This document shows positions 18,023-26,601 of a DNA stretch of 64,000 bases, piece by piece; position 1 is the first letter of the stretch; the number at the start of each line of letters is the position of its first letter. Under the pieces are notes generated by a model. The model ran no database searches. It saw only the letters and a list, made by a program, of their open reading frames with translations, and had not been told where the DNA came from. This DNA is from Mariniblastus sp. Its GTDB lineage: Bacteria; Planctomycetota; Planctomycetia; Pirellulales; Pirellulaceae. The position numbers were made by a program, and so were the translations under genes. Where the stretch lies: contig WTFU01000023.1 in assembly GCA_011523945.1 (NCBI GenBank), forward strand, positions 18,536 to 82,535, written 5' to 3'.

Positions 18023-19003
18023 ATGCTTCAACGTTACAACCTTATCGTGGGAACGATCCTGGCTATCCTTACCAGCATTACCCTACCCTTAGCTGCGCAA
18101 TCAACCAACCACGTTGCCGCAGACAGCCTCACGGTCGCCAAACAAATTTCAGCAGCAAGTGGTCGACCCATTTTTGCCATCGCAGGGCAAAGCACCTGAC
18201 CGCCCTGTGCAGCGCTTCTGAAACGGCTCAACACCGATCAGTCCATTGCACCCATCGTGGCACAGTTCGTGCCAATCAAGCTGGATGTCAGTTCTCCGGA
18301 GTATGCTCAATGGAGACGCGATCACACTCCTGACGGAAACGGAATTCCACAGCTATTTATCGTGCGTGCCGATGGTAAAACACTTTACGGCCGATCCGGT
18401 TCGTTGCGCGGGCCAGACCTGCCCAACATGCTCATTGCAGCCCTTAAAAATTCCGGACGCATCTTGTCCTCACAGGAGGCTCGGGCATTGACGGAAGCAG
18501 CAGACAAATTTACCGAGGAGAAAGAAAAAGGGAACTTCGAATCTGCCATTAAGGCAATTAGCCGAGTCCGTAAAATTGGGGAACCGGGACTGATCCCCAG
18601 CTACTCTGAACCAGCCTTAAGATTGAACAAACTGGTCATTGATACCGCCGAGGAAGTCCGAAACCAACTCAAAGAACTTTCAAGCCAAATAGAGTCGGAC
18701 CAAGCTGATGCCAAACTCAAATCCATGCTTGGATATTTGAAAATTCGGCAGGATTTCGGCGCACTCAAACTAGTCAAACCCGATCTCGCAAGTTTCCAAA
18801 AAAAGCACACACTCAAAGAAAACAAACAACTGGCTCGGGAAGCAAAAATTCTCGAAAGTGCCAGCGAGGCTAACACGAAAAGCAAAAAGACTCGCGCGAT
18901 CGAATCTCTTAATGATCTAATCAATGAAACAGAGATCGAACCAGTCCGCAAAGAAGCCGAAAGAAAATTATCCGAGCTTAAGCAAGAACTAAGCGACAAC
19001 TAA
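18023..19003 (+). CDS. Thioredoxin-fold protein with in-frame TGA (candidate selenoprotein)
   Basis: Read from the ATG at 18023, the frame is open to 19003 except for one TGA at 18197-18199 (codon 59). Upstream lies a good signal peptide (MLQRYNLIVGTILAILTSI, ending at LAA-Q, about residue 25). The region around the TGA reads PIFAIAGQST-TGA-PPCAALLKRL, so the TGA occupies the first cysteine of a thioredoxin CxxC motif and Cys62 is the second. The cis-proline loop GIPQLF (Pro109) and the DGKTLYGRSG strand-turn complete the fold. Residues about 150-326 form a Lys/Glu-rich helical extension. If TGA is selenocysteine, the product is 326 residues with a UPPC redox site. A GTG at 18257 would give a 248-residue product lacking both leader and active site, which is unlikely. 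Alternatives are a nonsense mutation or a sequencing error. The downstream RNA can form only a modest hairpin, so SECIS support is weak. Confidence 0.72.
18197..18199 (+). other. In-frame TGA at the thioredoxin active site (possible Sec codon)
   Basis: The codon is flanked by QST and PPC. In the following RNA a bulged stem with apical loop CUGA can be drawn about 12-29 nt after the TGA (AGCG..UU / AA.CG.GCU). The distance suits a bacterial SECIS element, but the pairing is weak and the loop lacks a guanine in its first two positions. This is inference from position, not proof. Confidence 0.6.
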
Positions 19004-19064
19004 GAACGGCTGTATTTTGAGTATTCGGCAAACTCGCATATCGGATTAGCGAACCCTTTAATCC

Positions 19065-22000
19065 CTAATCTGCTGACGTCGCCGGCTTCGCCCAAAATTC
19101 ATCGGTCTCCGAAATTTCCATCGGCAATATTGAATGGTCGCCCTCTGAAGTGGTGTTACCCAAATAATTCAACTCTCGCTTTTGATCGGATGCAACCACA
19201 GCAAGTTCAAACTCCAACTCAGAGTCATATTGCTCAGGATCGATCCGAACATTGGTGGACGCGTACTCTACGTATTCAACCGGTATACCATCCGATTCCA
19301 GTGCCAGCGGGTTTAGAAGATCATCCTCAGGCATCAGCTTGGGCTTAAACTCAGGCAGCTCGGGTTGCACCTCAATTTCCTTTAATCCCTTATACGGCCA
19401 TGGAACTGCCTTGGACTCCATTACATCCCGGTGATCGGGGAGCACCCTTACGTCCGCTGCGAGGCTATGGAACACATCGCGAATGTGGTCATGACAGGTA
19501 AACATTAGGATCTGATGCCCCTGCTTGGAGAACTCGCAGAGAACTTCTGCAGCCGCCCGGATTCGACGCCCATCAAAATTCACAAGTACGTCATCGAGAA
19601 CCATCGGGACGACAGATCCGCGTCTCGCGTAAGCTCTTACTAAAGCTAATCTCAGACTCAAGTAAACAGCTTCTCTTGTGCCTCGGCTTAATTTATCGAC
19701 AGAGATTGTCGTGCCTTCTTCGGAGTCTACTAGCAACTCTTCGCCGATTAACTTGGTCCAGACACGCGTATAGGTACCTTCAGTCAGTTTCGCCAAATAA
19801 CCAGAGGCTTCTTTGAGCGTTTCGGGCTGGCGTTTCGATTCGTAGCTTTCACGAATCACTTCCAGCATCGTGGAAGCAGTCGCAAGTACCTGCCACTCCT
19901 TCTTTAAATCAATAATTTCAGTTTCGGTTGCCTCTAGTCTTAATTTCGCAATTGCCGTTCCTTTATCCTCGCCCATCATTTTAATTTCTTGTTGCAAACT
20001 TGCACGTTCTTGCTGAAGTTGAGTCTGTCGGTTACGACTACTTTCAATTCGCGTTTGAACAGCCCCCCAGGCTTCCTCCAGTCCTTCAGAACCAAATTCC
20101 TCATGCAGGTCTTCAATTTGAGATTCGGTATGATTGCGTCCTAAGGCCGCTTCAATTTGCTGGCTCAAAGACTCACGTTTCTCAATCAACGTATCACGAC
20201 GTATTAATTCAGCGTCAAACTCACGGTACTCGGATTCCGACTCGGCTCCCACAACCGAAAGCAGTCTCTGTTTTTGACCTTGCAATCGATCTAACTCTCG
20301 TTTTGCCTTAACAAACCTAGCTTTCAATGCACGATATCGGTGGGTAAATTCGCGCCGGCGCTGGACTAATCCTCGCTGCTTGTTGAGACACAACCCTAAA
20401 TGATTAATCCGGTCAATCAGTTCCGTTCCTTCAAAATTGACTCCTGATTCTTGAAGCGTCTGGTCGATTCTCAAATTCAAACTCTCGAGTTCACGCTTTC
20501 GCTCAACCAATTCAGCCTTTAAATGATCTAAACGATCACTGATGCCGGTAATCCGGTCTGCTCGTTGAACAATTTCTCGTAGCTGATACGGTTGTAAAAC
20601 ATCTGGCAAGCCAGCCGCCCTCAGACTTGCTTTCCACTGCTTACTCGTTTTTTCAACCTCAAGTTCTTGCGTTGCGATCCGCCGCTTTAGCTCATCTTGA
20701 TTTGCTTTTGCGGTCAGAACCCGGCCCTCAAGCGGCACCAATTCCTCAAGTCTTTTCAAGCGGTTTTCCGCGTCAGAGAGCGCTAGTTCCCATTGTCCAC
20801 TTACGTTCGCAGGAAGCTGCTGATCGAGCTCCGTCCGCTCCGTTTTTGCTCGCTTTAACTGCTGGCGGACAATTTCGATTTGGTGTCGGAAATCCTCCAA
20901 GTCTTCTTTTGCTTGCCCTTCCCAGTGATATTTCAGCCCCATCGCCACCACGCCTGCGATCGTCCCTAAAAAGACAAATACAATGCCCATATTTGTCGAA
21001 GTTTGGCTGATCCAACTTCCACCGGAAACGGCATCGATAAGACCAAAGCCCAACAAAACAACACCAACAATAAAGGTAACTCCGACAATGGATAACTTTT
21101 CAAGCGGAAGAACCTGCTCCGTGACAACGGAATCGACGTCCCGCTCAAGCTCCATCCTTCCACGATTTAGCTTGTCGATCTTATGCTCTAAATCAATTCG
21201 ACGACGCAATCGATTGACCTGCTTACCAGTTTCTTCAAGTGACTCAGACGCGCTTTGACGAGCCATGCTTTTCCCTAAACGCTCCTGGTGTTGCCCGAGG
21301 TCAAATTCCGTCTTTTCAAACTCATGCTCCAACTGAATGATCACATCTTCCTGATCCTGCAGCTTTCGACCTGTCAGCTCAAGTGACGCAAGCCCGCGAT
21401 TCCCAAGGCCACGAATGTCACTTGCTTTTATCCTTAGCTGTTCCCCAAGGCCGTCTACCTCTCCAACGAGGCTATTTTCAATTTGATCGATTTCTGATTC
21501 TAAACGGAGCGACTGGCGCTGCAACGACTCGATCCAAGGCGTATGTTCAGCGAGAGCTTCAATACGCGCTCTTTGGGCCCAAAGAAGTGGCTTGATAGGC
21601 AATGCCGTACCATCCCTTTTAATCTCCAGGCGTTGTTCCCGAAAATTCTCAATCCGCTCACGCTGATGGGCAATTTCCTCGTTAAATCGATCGAGTTCTT
21701 GAATCGAAACATCTTCGCGATTTGGCAAGGCACCAAATTCTTTGATTTGCTTTGCGATTGAAACGCGATCTTGCCATCGATCCGAAATTTGAATTGCCAC
21801 TTCCAAAACCCGGGATTGCCGATCATCTTCCTTGAGCGATTCGGCAAGCTCGTCTAACCGGTACCCGACTTCAACCACTTTGTTGGCCAACAAAGAATAA
21901 CCCGTTGATCTCTGGCTTTGAGATTCCAGTTCTTTTAACAGTAATTCCCTTTCTTTGCCAAGTATCGCGAGCCTTGACTGCGCTTCCGCTTGCCCTGACC

Positions 22001-22538
22001 AAATCGACTCCCTTCGCCGGGTTAGCTTGCGCATTACGTCGACCAAAGATACGCGATCCAATCCATTCGCTAATTTGTACAACTGATCGGCCGCAGCCGT
22101 GTTATTGAGTGCCCCTAACTCTTGAATTTCTTGCAGACCAATTGCAAACACATTGGTAAAAATAGATTCGTCTATATCCCCAAGCAAAGACTGCAGTTTA
22201 CTATGGCCGTGAACCGCGCCATCGCGACTGTCAATGACAACGAGATCCCCCACCAAGTCATGACAATGACTTGGATCAACATGCCTCTGAACTTCAAAAC
22301 TGCCGCACGAAGTAGTCAACCCGACCGTTCCTCCGGCTATTCCTCCGTAGACTGGAGGAGAGTACTTCTCAAGCCGTGATGAGGAAAACCCGAACAGCAT
22401 CGAGCGCACAAATTGCATCAGCGTTGTTTTGCCAGCTTCGTTATAACCGCAAAACACCGTCAATTCATTGGAAACCTGCTCGACTTCAAGCCCTTTCCAA
22501 ACGCCAAAACCGTCCACTTCAAAATCATTTACTCTCAC
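19065..22538 (-). CDS. YhaN/SbcC-like AAA ATPase with coiled coil and membrane hairpin
   Basis: An SMC/Rad50-like protein of 1157 residues. The N-terminal half-ATPase has Walker A GYNEAGKT at 31-38; the C-terminal half has the signature LSRGTRE (950-956) and Walker B VLDDVLVNFD (980-989), followed by a switch His in FTCHDH. Between them are long coiled coils (about 190-475 and 545-930), interrupted by two hydrophobic segments at 482-502 and 517-536. Bacillus YhaN is known to have a similar membrane insertion. An acidic, low-complexity tail of about 125 residues follows the ATPase. The start is GTG with AAAGGAG 7 nt upstream. It follows its phosphoesterase-like partner by 65 nt, forming an SbcCD-like pair. 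It probably acts on DNA ends or structures at the membrane. Confidence 0.88.
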   Translation of the reverse strand: MRVNDFEVDGFGVWKGLEVEQVSNELTVFCGYNEAGKTTLMQFVRSMLFGFSSSRLEKYSPPVYGGIAGGTVGLTTSCGSFEVQRHVDPSHCHDLVGDLVVIDSRDGAVHGHSKLQSLLGDIDESIFTNVFAIGLQEIQELGALNNTAAADQLYKLANGLDRVSLVDVMRKLTRRRESIWSGQAEAQSRLAILGKERELLLKELESQSQRSTGYSLLANKVVEVGYRLDELAESLKEDDRQSRVLEVAIQISDRWQDRVSIAKQIKEFGALPNREDVSIQELDRFNEEIAHQRERIENFREQRLEIKRDGTALPIKPLLWAQRARIEALAEHTPWIESLQRQSLRLESEIDQIENSLVGEVDGLGEQLRIKASDIRGLGNRGLASLELTGRKLQDQEDVIIQLEHEFEKTEFDLGQHQERLGKSMARQSASESLEETGKQVNRLRRRIDLEHKIDKLNRGRMELERDVDSVVTEQVLPLEKLSIVGVTFIVGVVLLGFGLIDAVSGGSWISQTSTNMGIVFVFLGTIAGVVAMGLKYHWEGQAKEDLEDFRHQIEIVRQQLKRAKTERTELDQQLPANVSGQWELALSDAENRLKRLEELVPLEGRVLTAKANQDELKRRIATQELEVEKTSKQWKASLRAAGLPDVLQPYQLREIVQRADRITGISDRLDHLKAELVERKRELESLNLRIDQTLQESGVNFEGTELIDRINHLGLCLNKQRGLVQRRREFTHRYRALKARFVKAKRELDRLQGQKQRLLSVVGAESESEYREFDAELIRRDTLIEKRESLSQQIEAALGRNHTESQIEDLHEEFGSEGLEEAWGAVQTRIESSRNRQTQLQQERASLQQEIKMMGEDKGTAIAKLRLEATETEIIDLKKEWQVLATASTMLEVIRESYESKRQPETLKEASGYLAKLTEGTYTRVWTKLIGEELLVDSEEGTTISVDKLSRGTREAVYLSLRLALVRAYARRGSVVPMVLDDVLVNFDGRRIRAAAEVLCEFSKQGHQILMFTCHDHIRDVFHSLAADVRVLPDHRDVMESKAVPWPYKGLKEIEVQPELPEFKPKLMPEDDLLNPLALESDGIPVEYVEYASTNVRIDPEQYDSELEFELAVVASDQKRELNYLGNTTSEGDHSILPMEISETDEFWAKPATSAD

Positions 22539-22545
22539 CGCGGAA

Positions 22546-22552
22546 CTCCTTT
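22546..22552 (-). promoter_or_regulatory. Ribosome binding site for the GTG start of the YhaN-like gene
   Basis: Minus-strand AAAGGAG, 7 nt before the GTG at 22538. It confirms a non-ATG start. Confidence 0.7.
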
Positions 22553-22603
22553 AACGCAGTTTCAATTTGTCTCACCTTTGACATCTCAACCCGCCAGCAT
22601 CTA

Positions 22604-23833
22604 TCAAACTGCCGAGCCATCGTGTCCTCCTAGACAATCCACCCCCAAAAGGGATGCCTTTGACAAAATCTCTACTCGCTGTTGTTCATTGACCATTGCC
22701 AGACCAGCCGTTTCCCATTGCGGCACATCATCTTCCAAATAATTTTGCAGATTCAAACGCAACTCATGATCGCTCTGGTAACGCCCAATTGCCCGGAGGT
22801 ATTCGCCAAGTAATGTTTCCTCCTCGTACCACCTACTAGGAAGATCAGTAACAGACTTCTCCTCAAGACTGATCGACCACAGACCATTACCAGACGCACT
22901 GAACTCAGTTCTGAGCCAGTCCAATAGCGATTCCCGCCATTCAATTCCGAAACCTGAGCTGCCAGACTTTCCACCGCTTTCCACAAACTGCCAACGGCAA
23001 AGGACGGTTTGCTCAGGATGTTCATCAGCAAGCTGCAAAGCAAGCTCACCAAACTGACTCTTCGTATCATCGAGGCTCGACTGAATCGGAATTTCAGTCA
23101 CTTGCGAACACCATTGGACCCGATCTGACCTTATCGTTCGGACGTTTGTCATCCGTGTCTCGTGTAATTCAACCAATTTGAATCCACTGGGAGTTCCAGA
23201 ATGAAATTCTCGAGATTGAGGAGTCCCTGGGTAGACAATGACTGAGTTTTCCAACTCTTCGGTCAAGGCAATCGGTCGACCACCCAACGCCCAATAAGCG
23301 ATCGAATCGCTGTCGAATGCTGAGATACCAGAATCCGCGTTAGCTAAAACAATATTGAAGACGCCATCAACCACGCCTCCCAATAAATCACTTGCTGCGG
23401 GTTTTGAATTGGAGCCCGCTCCAATGATCCTTGCTAACGATTTACCATCTTTTTTAAAATCTTCGTATTCGACCGAACGAGCATGAAACTGAATAACGTT
23501 GCTGGGAAGCTGAACCGCTCCCGGCCATTGGTCGGCCGCGTCCTGCTTCGCACCGCACCAATAGACCAAAATATCGTTTTGATCTAATCGTTGAAATTGA
23601 TTAATCAAAAATGCGACAGCTCTTGCGCTCAACCGCTCAAGGTTGCAGAGCCCGCCAGAAAGTAAAATAAAGCTAACTTTCTCTTGAATCGCCTTGTCAA
23701 AAACACTTTCCGCCGCGAGGTAAGGGGCATCCGCGAGTGTCTCCAAGAGTGGTTGAGGCAGTTGCTGCAGGCCTTTTATTGGCTCATCCAGATGAAAGTC
23801 TGAAGAATGAATAAATTTGATCTTTTCCGTCAT
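22604..23833 (-). CDS. SbcD/YhaO-like metallophosphoesterase, apparently inactive
   Basis: A 409-residue protein with the N-terminal topology of SbcD/Mre11-type DNA repair exonucleases, upstream of the SMC-like partner. The first metal motif is intact (SSDFHLDEP, Asp12 and His14). The later motifs are altered: GDxxD is LLSGGLCN (58-64 region), GNHD is WCGAKQD (92-98), the middle His motif is LANADSG (163-169), and GHxH is LGGRP (183-187). With only the first ligand pair left, two-metal catalysis is unlikely, so it may be a structural or regulatory subunit. A strong AGGAGGG site precedes the ATG. Family placement rests on topology, the DFHLD motif and gene order. An error-laden sequence is unlikely because the frame is intact. 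Confidence 0.75.
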   Translation of the reverse strand: MTEKIKFIHSSDFHLDEPIKGLQQLPQPLLETLADAPYLAAESVFDKAIQEKVSFILLSGGLCNLERLSARAVAFLINQFQRLDQNDILVYWCGAKQDAADQWPGAVQLPSNVIQFHARSVEYEDFKKDGKSLARIIGAGSNSKPAASDLLGGVVDGVFNIVLANADSGISAFDSDSIAYWALGGRPIALTEELENSVIVYPGTPQSREFHSGTPSGFKLVELHETRMTNVRTIRSDRVQWCSQVTEIPIQSSLDDTKSQFGELALQLADEHPEQTVLCRWQFVESGGKSGSSGFGIEWRESLLDWLRTEFSASGNGLWSISLEEKSVTDLPSRWYEEETLLGEYLRAIGRYQSDHELRLNLQNYLEDDVPQWETAGLAMVNEQQRVEILSKASLLGVDCLGGHDGSAV

Positions 23834-24162
23834 GACAGCAACCCTCCTGGCGTCTGCTACTTAAAACGATTTCAATTCCCTCGTCGCCGAAACGGAGGCG
23901 TCTGCCCAACGTGAAAATTGAGGTTGCCACAATATTTGTGGTTCCCGCCAGTTTATCCCAACCGATATTGGTTACCTATATCAATCAATCTCCTCTCGAT
24001 TAACGCGTGTTCCCCTACTTAACGCTGAGTTCAGCTTCCAAGTCTATTCTGGACGCATTTCGAGGATTTTCATGTTCCCCACGTTTGCAAAACACGAAAA
24101 AGTGATAGCATCAGCAAGCCTCAACCGTTGCAGTGCAACTAAAATTTTTCCTGAAATGAACC
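23834..24162. other. Divergent intergenic region, no gene
   Basis: This 329-nt gap separates the SbcD-like gene (minus) from the RlmM-like gene (plus) and must hold both promoters. Only one small imperfect palindrome stands out, AACCGATATTGGTT near 23959-23972 (12 of 14 positions symmetric). I see no coding potential or RNA gene. Confidence 0.5.
23842..23848 (-). promoter_or_regulatory. Ribosome binding site of the SbcD-like gene
   Basis: Minus-strand AGGAGGG, 8 nt before the ATG at 23833; one of the strongest such sites in the window. Confidence 0.7.
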
Positions 24163-25317
24163 ATGGCCACTACCAACCCTGACTCACCGAGTACTCCTTC
24201 TCCTTCCCAGTTTATTTTTGTGATTTGCCAAAACGGTGCTGAAAGTGCAACCAAATCGGAAATCATGAACAATCACTCCAATTTAAACCTAGCTTTTTCG
24301 CGACCTGGATTTATCACGTTTAAAGTCAATTCGGAGTCCCCACTTCCCAAGCGATTTACGCTCAAATCGGCTCTAGCGAGAACTTATGGCTGGTCGCTCG
24401 GTAAATGTACGTCTCAAGACGCAAACTCGATGATCGATGAGATCTCAACCAATCCTCAATTCAAAAATTCAAACCACCTGCATGTTTGGCAACGCGATCC
24501 CGTTACGCCTGGGAAAAATGGATTCGAGCCGGGAGTCTCGACTCTCGCCGACGAGATTGGCACCCTCTTTAAAACGGCAGCTGAAACAGCTGGGGCTAAA
24601 ATTTCTGTCAACAAAGAAACGAAGCCGGACGAACAGGTTTTTGACATCGTCATGGTCGAGCCAAACGAATGGTGGTACGGTTATCATTTCGCTTCAACCG
24701 TTGCAGGGAGATGGCCCGGTGGAACTCCAGCAATTGACACTTCCGTCGAAACTTACAGTCGCGCTTATTTTAAACTGAGCGAAGCCTTGTTGTGGTCGGG
24801 AATTACGATTCAGCCTGGCGACATTTGTGCAGAAATTGGTAGCGCGCCCGGCGGTGCTTGCCAACTGTTGCTTGAAAAAGGCGCCCACGTAATCGGTATC
24901 GACCCAGCAGAAATGGAAACCGGTATCCTCGAACATGAAAACTTTGTTCACATCAGAAAACGTGGATCAGATGTGAGACGAAAAGAATTTCGAAATACGA
25001 AGTGGCTACTTTCCGATTTAAATGCCGACCCCAAGTTTGCGATCGAAACGGTTGCAGAAATTGTCAATCACCCCTTAGTTGATGTGAAGGGAATTATTCT
25101 GACGCTTAAATTTTCTGAATGGAAGAATACAGCCTCGATACCCGATTTGATGAATGCGATAAAAGCACTTGGCTTTCAAGTCGTCAAAGCTCGGCAACTG
25201 GCTTTCAATCGACGCGAAATTTGCCTAGTAGCCGTTAAAGACAAATTTGTGCTTAGATTAGGCAAGAAGCACGCTAAAACCAAAAAGCAGACCTCATCCG
25301 AAAAACCAAAGTCATGA
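24163..25317 (+). CDS. RlmM/FtsJ-like 2'-O-ribose RNA methyltransferase
   Basis: A 384-residue protein with a C-terminal FtsJ-type methyltransferase domain. The AdoMet loop is EIGSAPGGACQLL (224-236), and the K-D-K-E catalytic tetrad of 2'-O-methyltransferases is visible as Lys204 (AYFKLSEAL), Asp285 (SDLNADP), Lys316 (LTLKFSEW) and Glu352 (RREICLV). The N-terminal 190 residues resemble the THUMP-containing part of RlmM, which methylates C2498 of 23S rRNA in E. coli. The C-terminus is a short Lys-rich tail suited to RNA binding. The same target is plausible but not shown by sequence alone. Confidence 0.85.
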   Translation: MATTNPDSPSTPSPSQFIFVICQNGAESATKSEIMNNHSNLNLAFSRPGFITFKVNSESPLPKRFTLKSALARTYGWSLGKCTSQDANSMIDEISTNPQFKNSNHLHVWQRDPVTPGKNGFEPGVSTLADEIGTLFKTAAETAGAKISVNKETKPDEQVFDIVMVEPNEWWYGYHFASTVAGRWPGGTPAIDTSVETYSRAYFKLSEALLWSGITIQPGDICAEIGSAPGGACQLLLEKGAHVIGIDPAEMETGILEHENFVHIRKRGSDVRRKEFRNTKWLLSDLNADPKFAIETVAEIVNHPLVDVKGIILTLKFSEWKNTASIPDLMNAIKALGFQVVKARQLAFNRREICLVAVKDKFVLRLGKKHAKTKKQTSSEKPKS

Positions 25318-25372
25318 ACGTCGCGCCTAACTCAGCGGTTGTGACAAAATATTCGAATTCGATATCAGCATT

Positions 25373-26548
25373 CTAGTCCGCACTTTGATTAGCAAGCTTA
25401 GCGATTGCTTCAAGTACCATCTCTGTCTGAGCGAGTGTGGTAAACAACCCGACACTCAGCCGCACCGTGCCATGTTCTGCTTCGGTTCCTAAAGCACGAT
25501 GAATTAACGGAGCACAATGCCGCCCGGCCCGGGTCTGGATCGCCCAGTTGGCATCAAGAACTGACGCTACCTCATGGCAGTCCCAACCTCTGATATTAAA
25601 ACTAAAGACTCCGATACGTCGGTCCATTCCCTTCGCACCATGGATTTCCACACCCGGAATCTTTACAATTCCTTGCAAGAGACGAGTCGCGTTGACATAT
25701 CGGCGAGCTCGAAGCTCGAGCCCCTCCGTAGACTCCAGAAAACGGATGCCCGCATGGACGCCCGCAATTCCAGGAACGTTTAAATTGCCGGACTCGAATC
25801 GATCAGGCATTTGTTCAGGCTGAAACTCAATGCTACCTTCGGTTCCGGTTCCGCCAAAACGCAATGGCTCTACCGAATTCACCACGCGGTCCGATAAATA
25901 AATCAGCCCGGTCCCCAGCGGTCCCAAAAGTCCTTTATGTCCTGAAGACGCCAGAATATCACAGCCCAATTTTTGAATATCAACGGGGATGTGCCCCAGC
26001 GATTGTGCTGCGTCGAGCAGGTAAACGAGTCTTTGATTCTCTAATTCCGCCAATCGTTCTTTCAGCGTTTCAACCGGCTGAATCGAACCAGTGACATTAC
26101 TAATGTGATTGACCGCTAACAATCTCGTCTCAGGCTTGATCGAAGCAATGAGCTCATCGGCATCCACGAAGCCCTCATCGTCACATCCAACACACGTCAC
26201 CTCAATCACCCCGCTGGATTCAAGATGGTTCAGTGGCCGTAATACCGAATTGTGTTCGACAGCTGTTGTGACAACGTGATCGCCCCGCTTCAACAAACCA
26301 AAAATTGCTGTCGAAAGAGAGTCAGTTCCGTTAAATGTAAACGCAACATTTCGACTCTTCGGAGCATTGATAAAGCTTGCCGCTGCATTCCTTGCATGCT
26401 CGACAACCCGACTTGCGTCATTCGCCTCATAATATGCCCCTCGCCCCGCCGGTGCTCCTAAAACGCGTTGAGCATGATCAATTGCCGCGTAAACGCCGTC
26501 CGGTTTTGGCCAACTGGTGGCAGCGTTATCAAGATAAATTCGAGACAT
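25373..26548 (-). CDS. Class V aminotransferase, cysteine desulfurase/selenocysteine lyase-like
   Basis: A 391-residue PLP enzyme. The cofactor lysine is Lys205 (SSGHKGLLGPLG), and a candidate sulfur-accepting cysteine is Cys345 in the loop TRAGRHCAPLIH. The N-terminus IYLDNAATSWPKP is shortened relative to SufS, as in the cysteine desulfurase family typified by Enterococcus EF2568, whose role is not established. It may mobilise sulfur (or selenium) from cysteine (or selenocysteine). No SufE, SelD or Fe-S assembly gene is adjacent. It is convergent with the RlmM-like gene and its start lies 54 nt past the DUF1501 stop on the same strand. Confidence 0.88.
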   Translation of the reverse strand: MSRIYLDNAATSWPKPDGVYAAIDHAQRVLGAPAGRGAYYEANDASRVVEHARNAAASFINAPKSRNVAFTFNGTDSLSTAIFGLLKRGDHVVTTAVEHNSVLRPLNHLESSGVIEVTCVGCDDEGFVDADELIASIKPETRLLAVNHISNVTGSIQPVETLKERLAELENQRLVYLLDAAQSLGHIPVDIQKLGCDILASSGHKGLLGPLGTGLIYLSDRVVNSVEPLRFGGTGTEGSIEFQPEQMPDRFESGNLNVPGIAGVHAGIRFLESTEGLELRARRYVNATRLLQGIVKIPGVEIHGAKGMDRRIGVFSFNIRGWDCHEVASVLDANWAIQTRAGRHCAPLIHRALGTEAEHGTVRLSVGLFTTLAQTEMVLEAIAKLANQSAD

Positions 26549-26601
26549 AAGTCGTAAGCAGTTTCGTTAGCCAGTCTTTAATGGGGTATTCGTGACGCTC
26601 G

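Noticed and set aside
18257..19003. A 248-residue product starting at GTG 18257
   Set aside because: It lacks the signal peptide and active-site half of the thioredoxin fold that are encoded in frame just upstream. The longer reading with TGA as a sense codon explains the sequence better.
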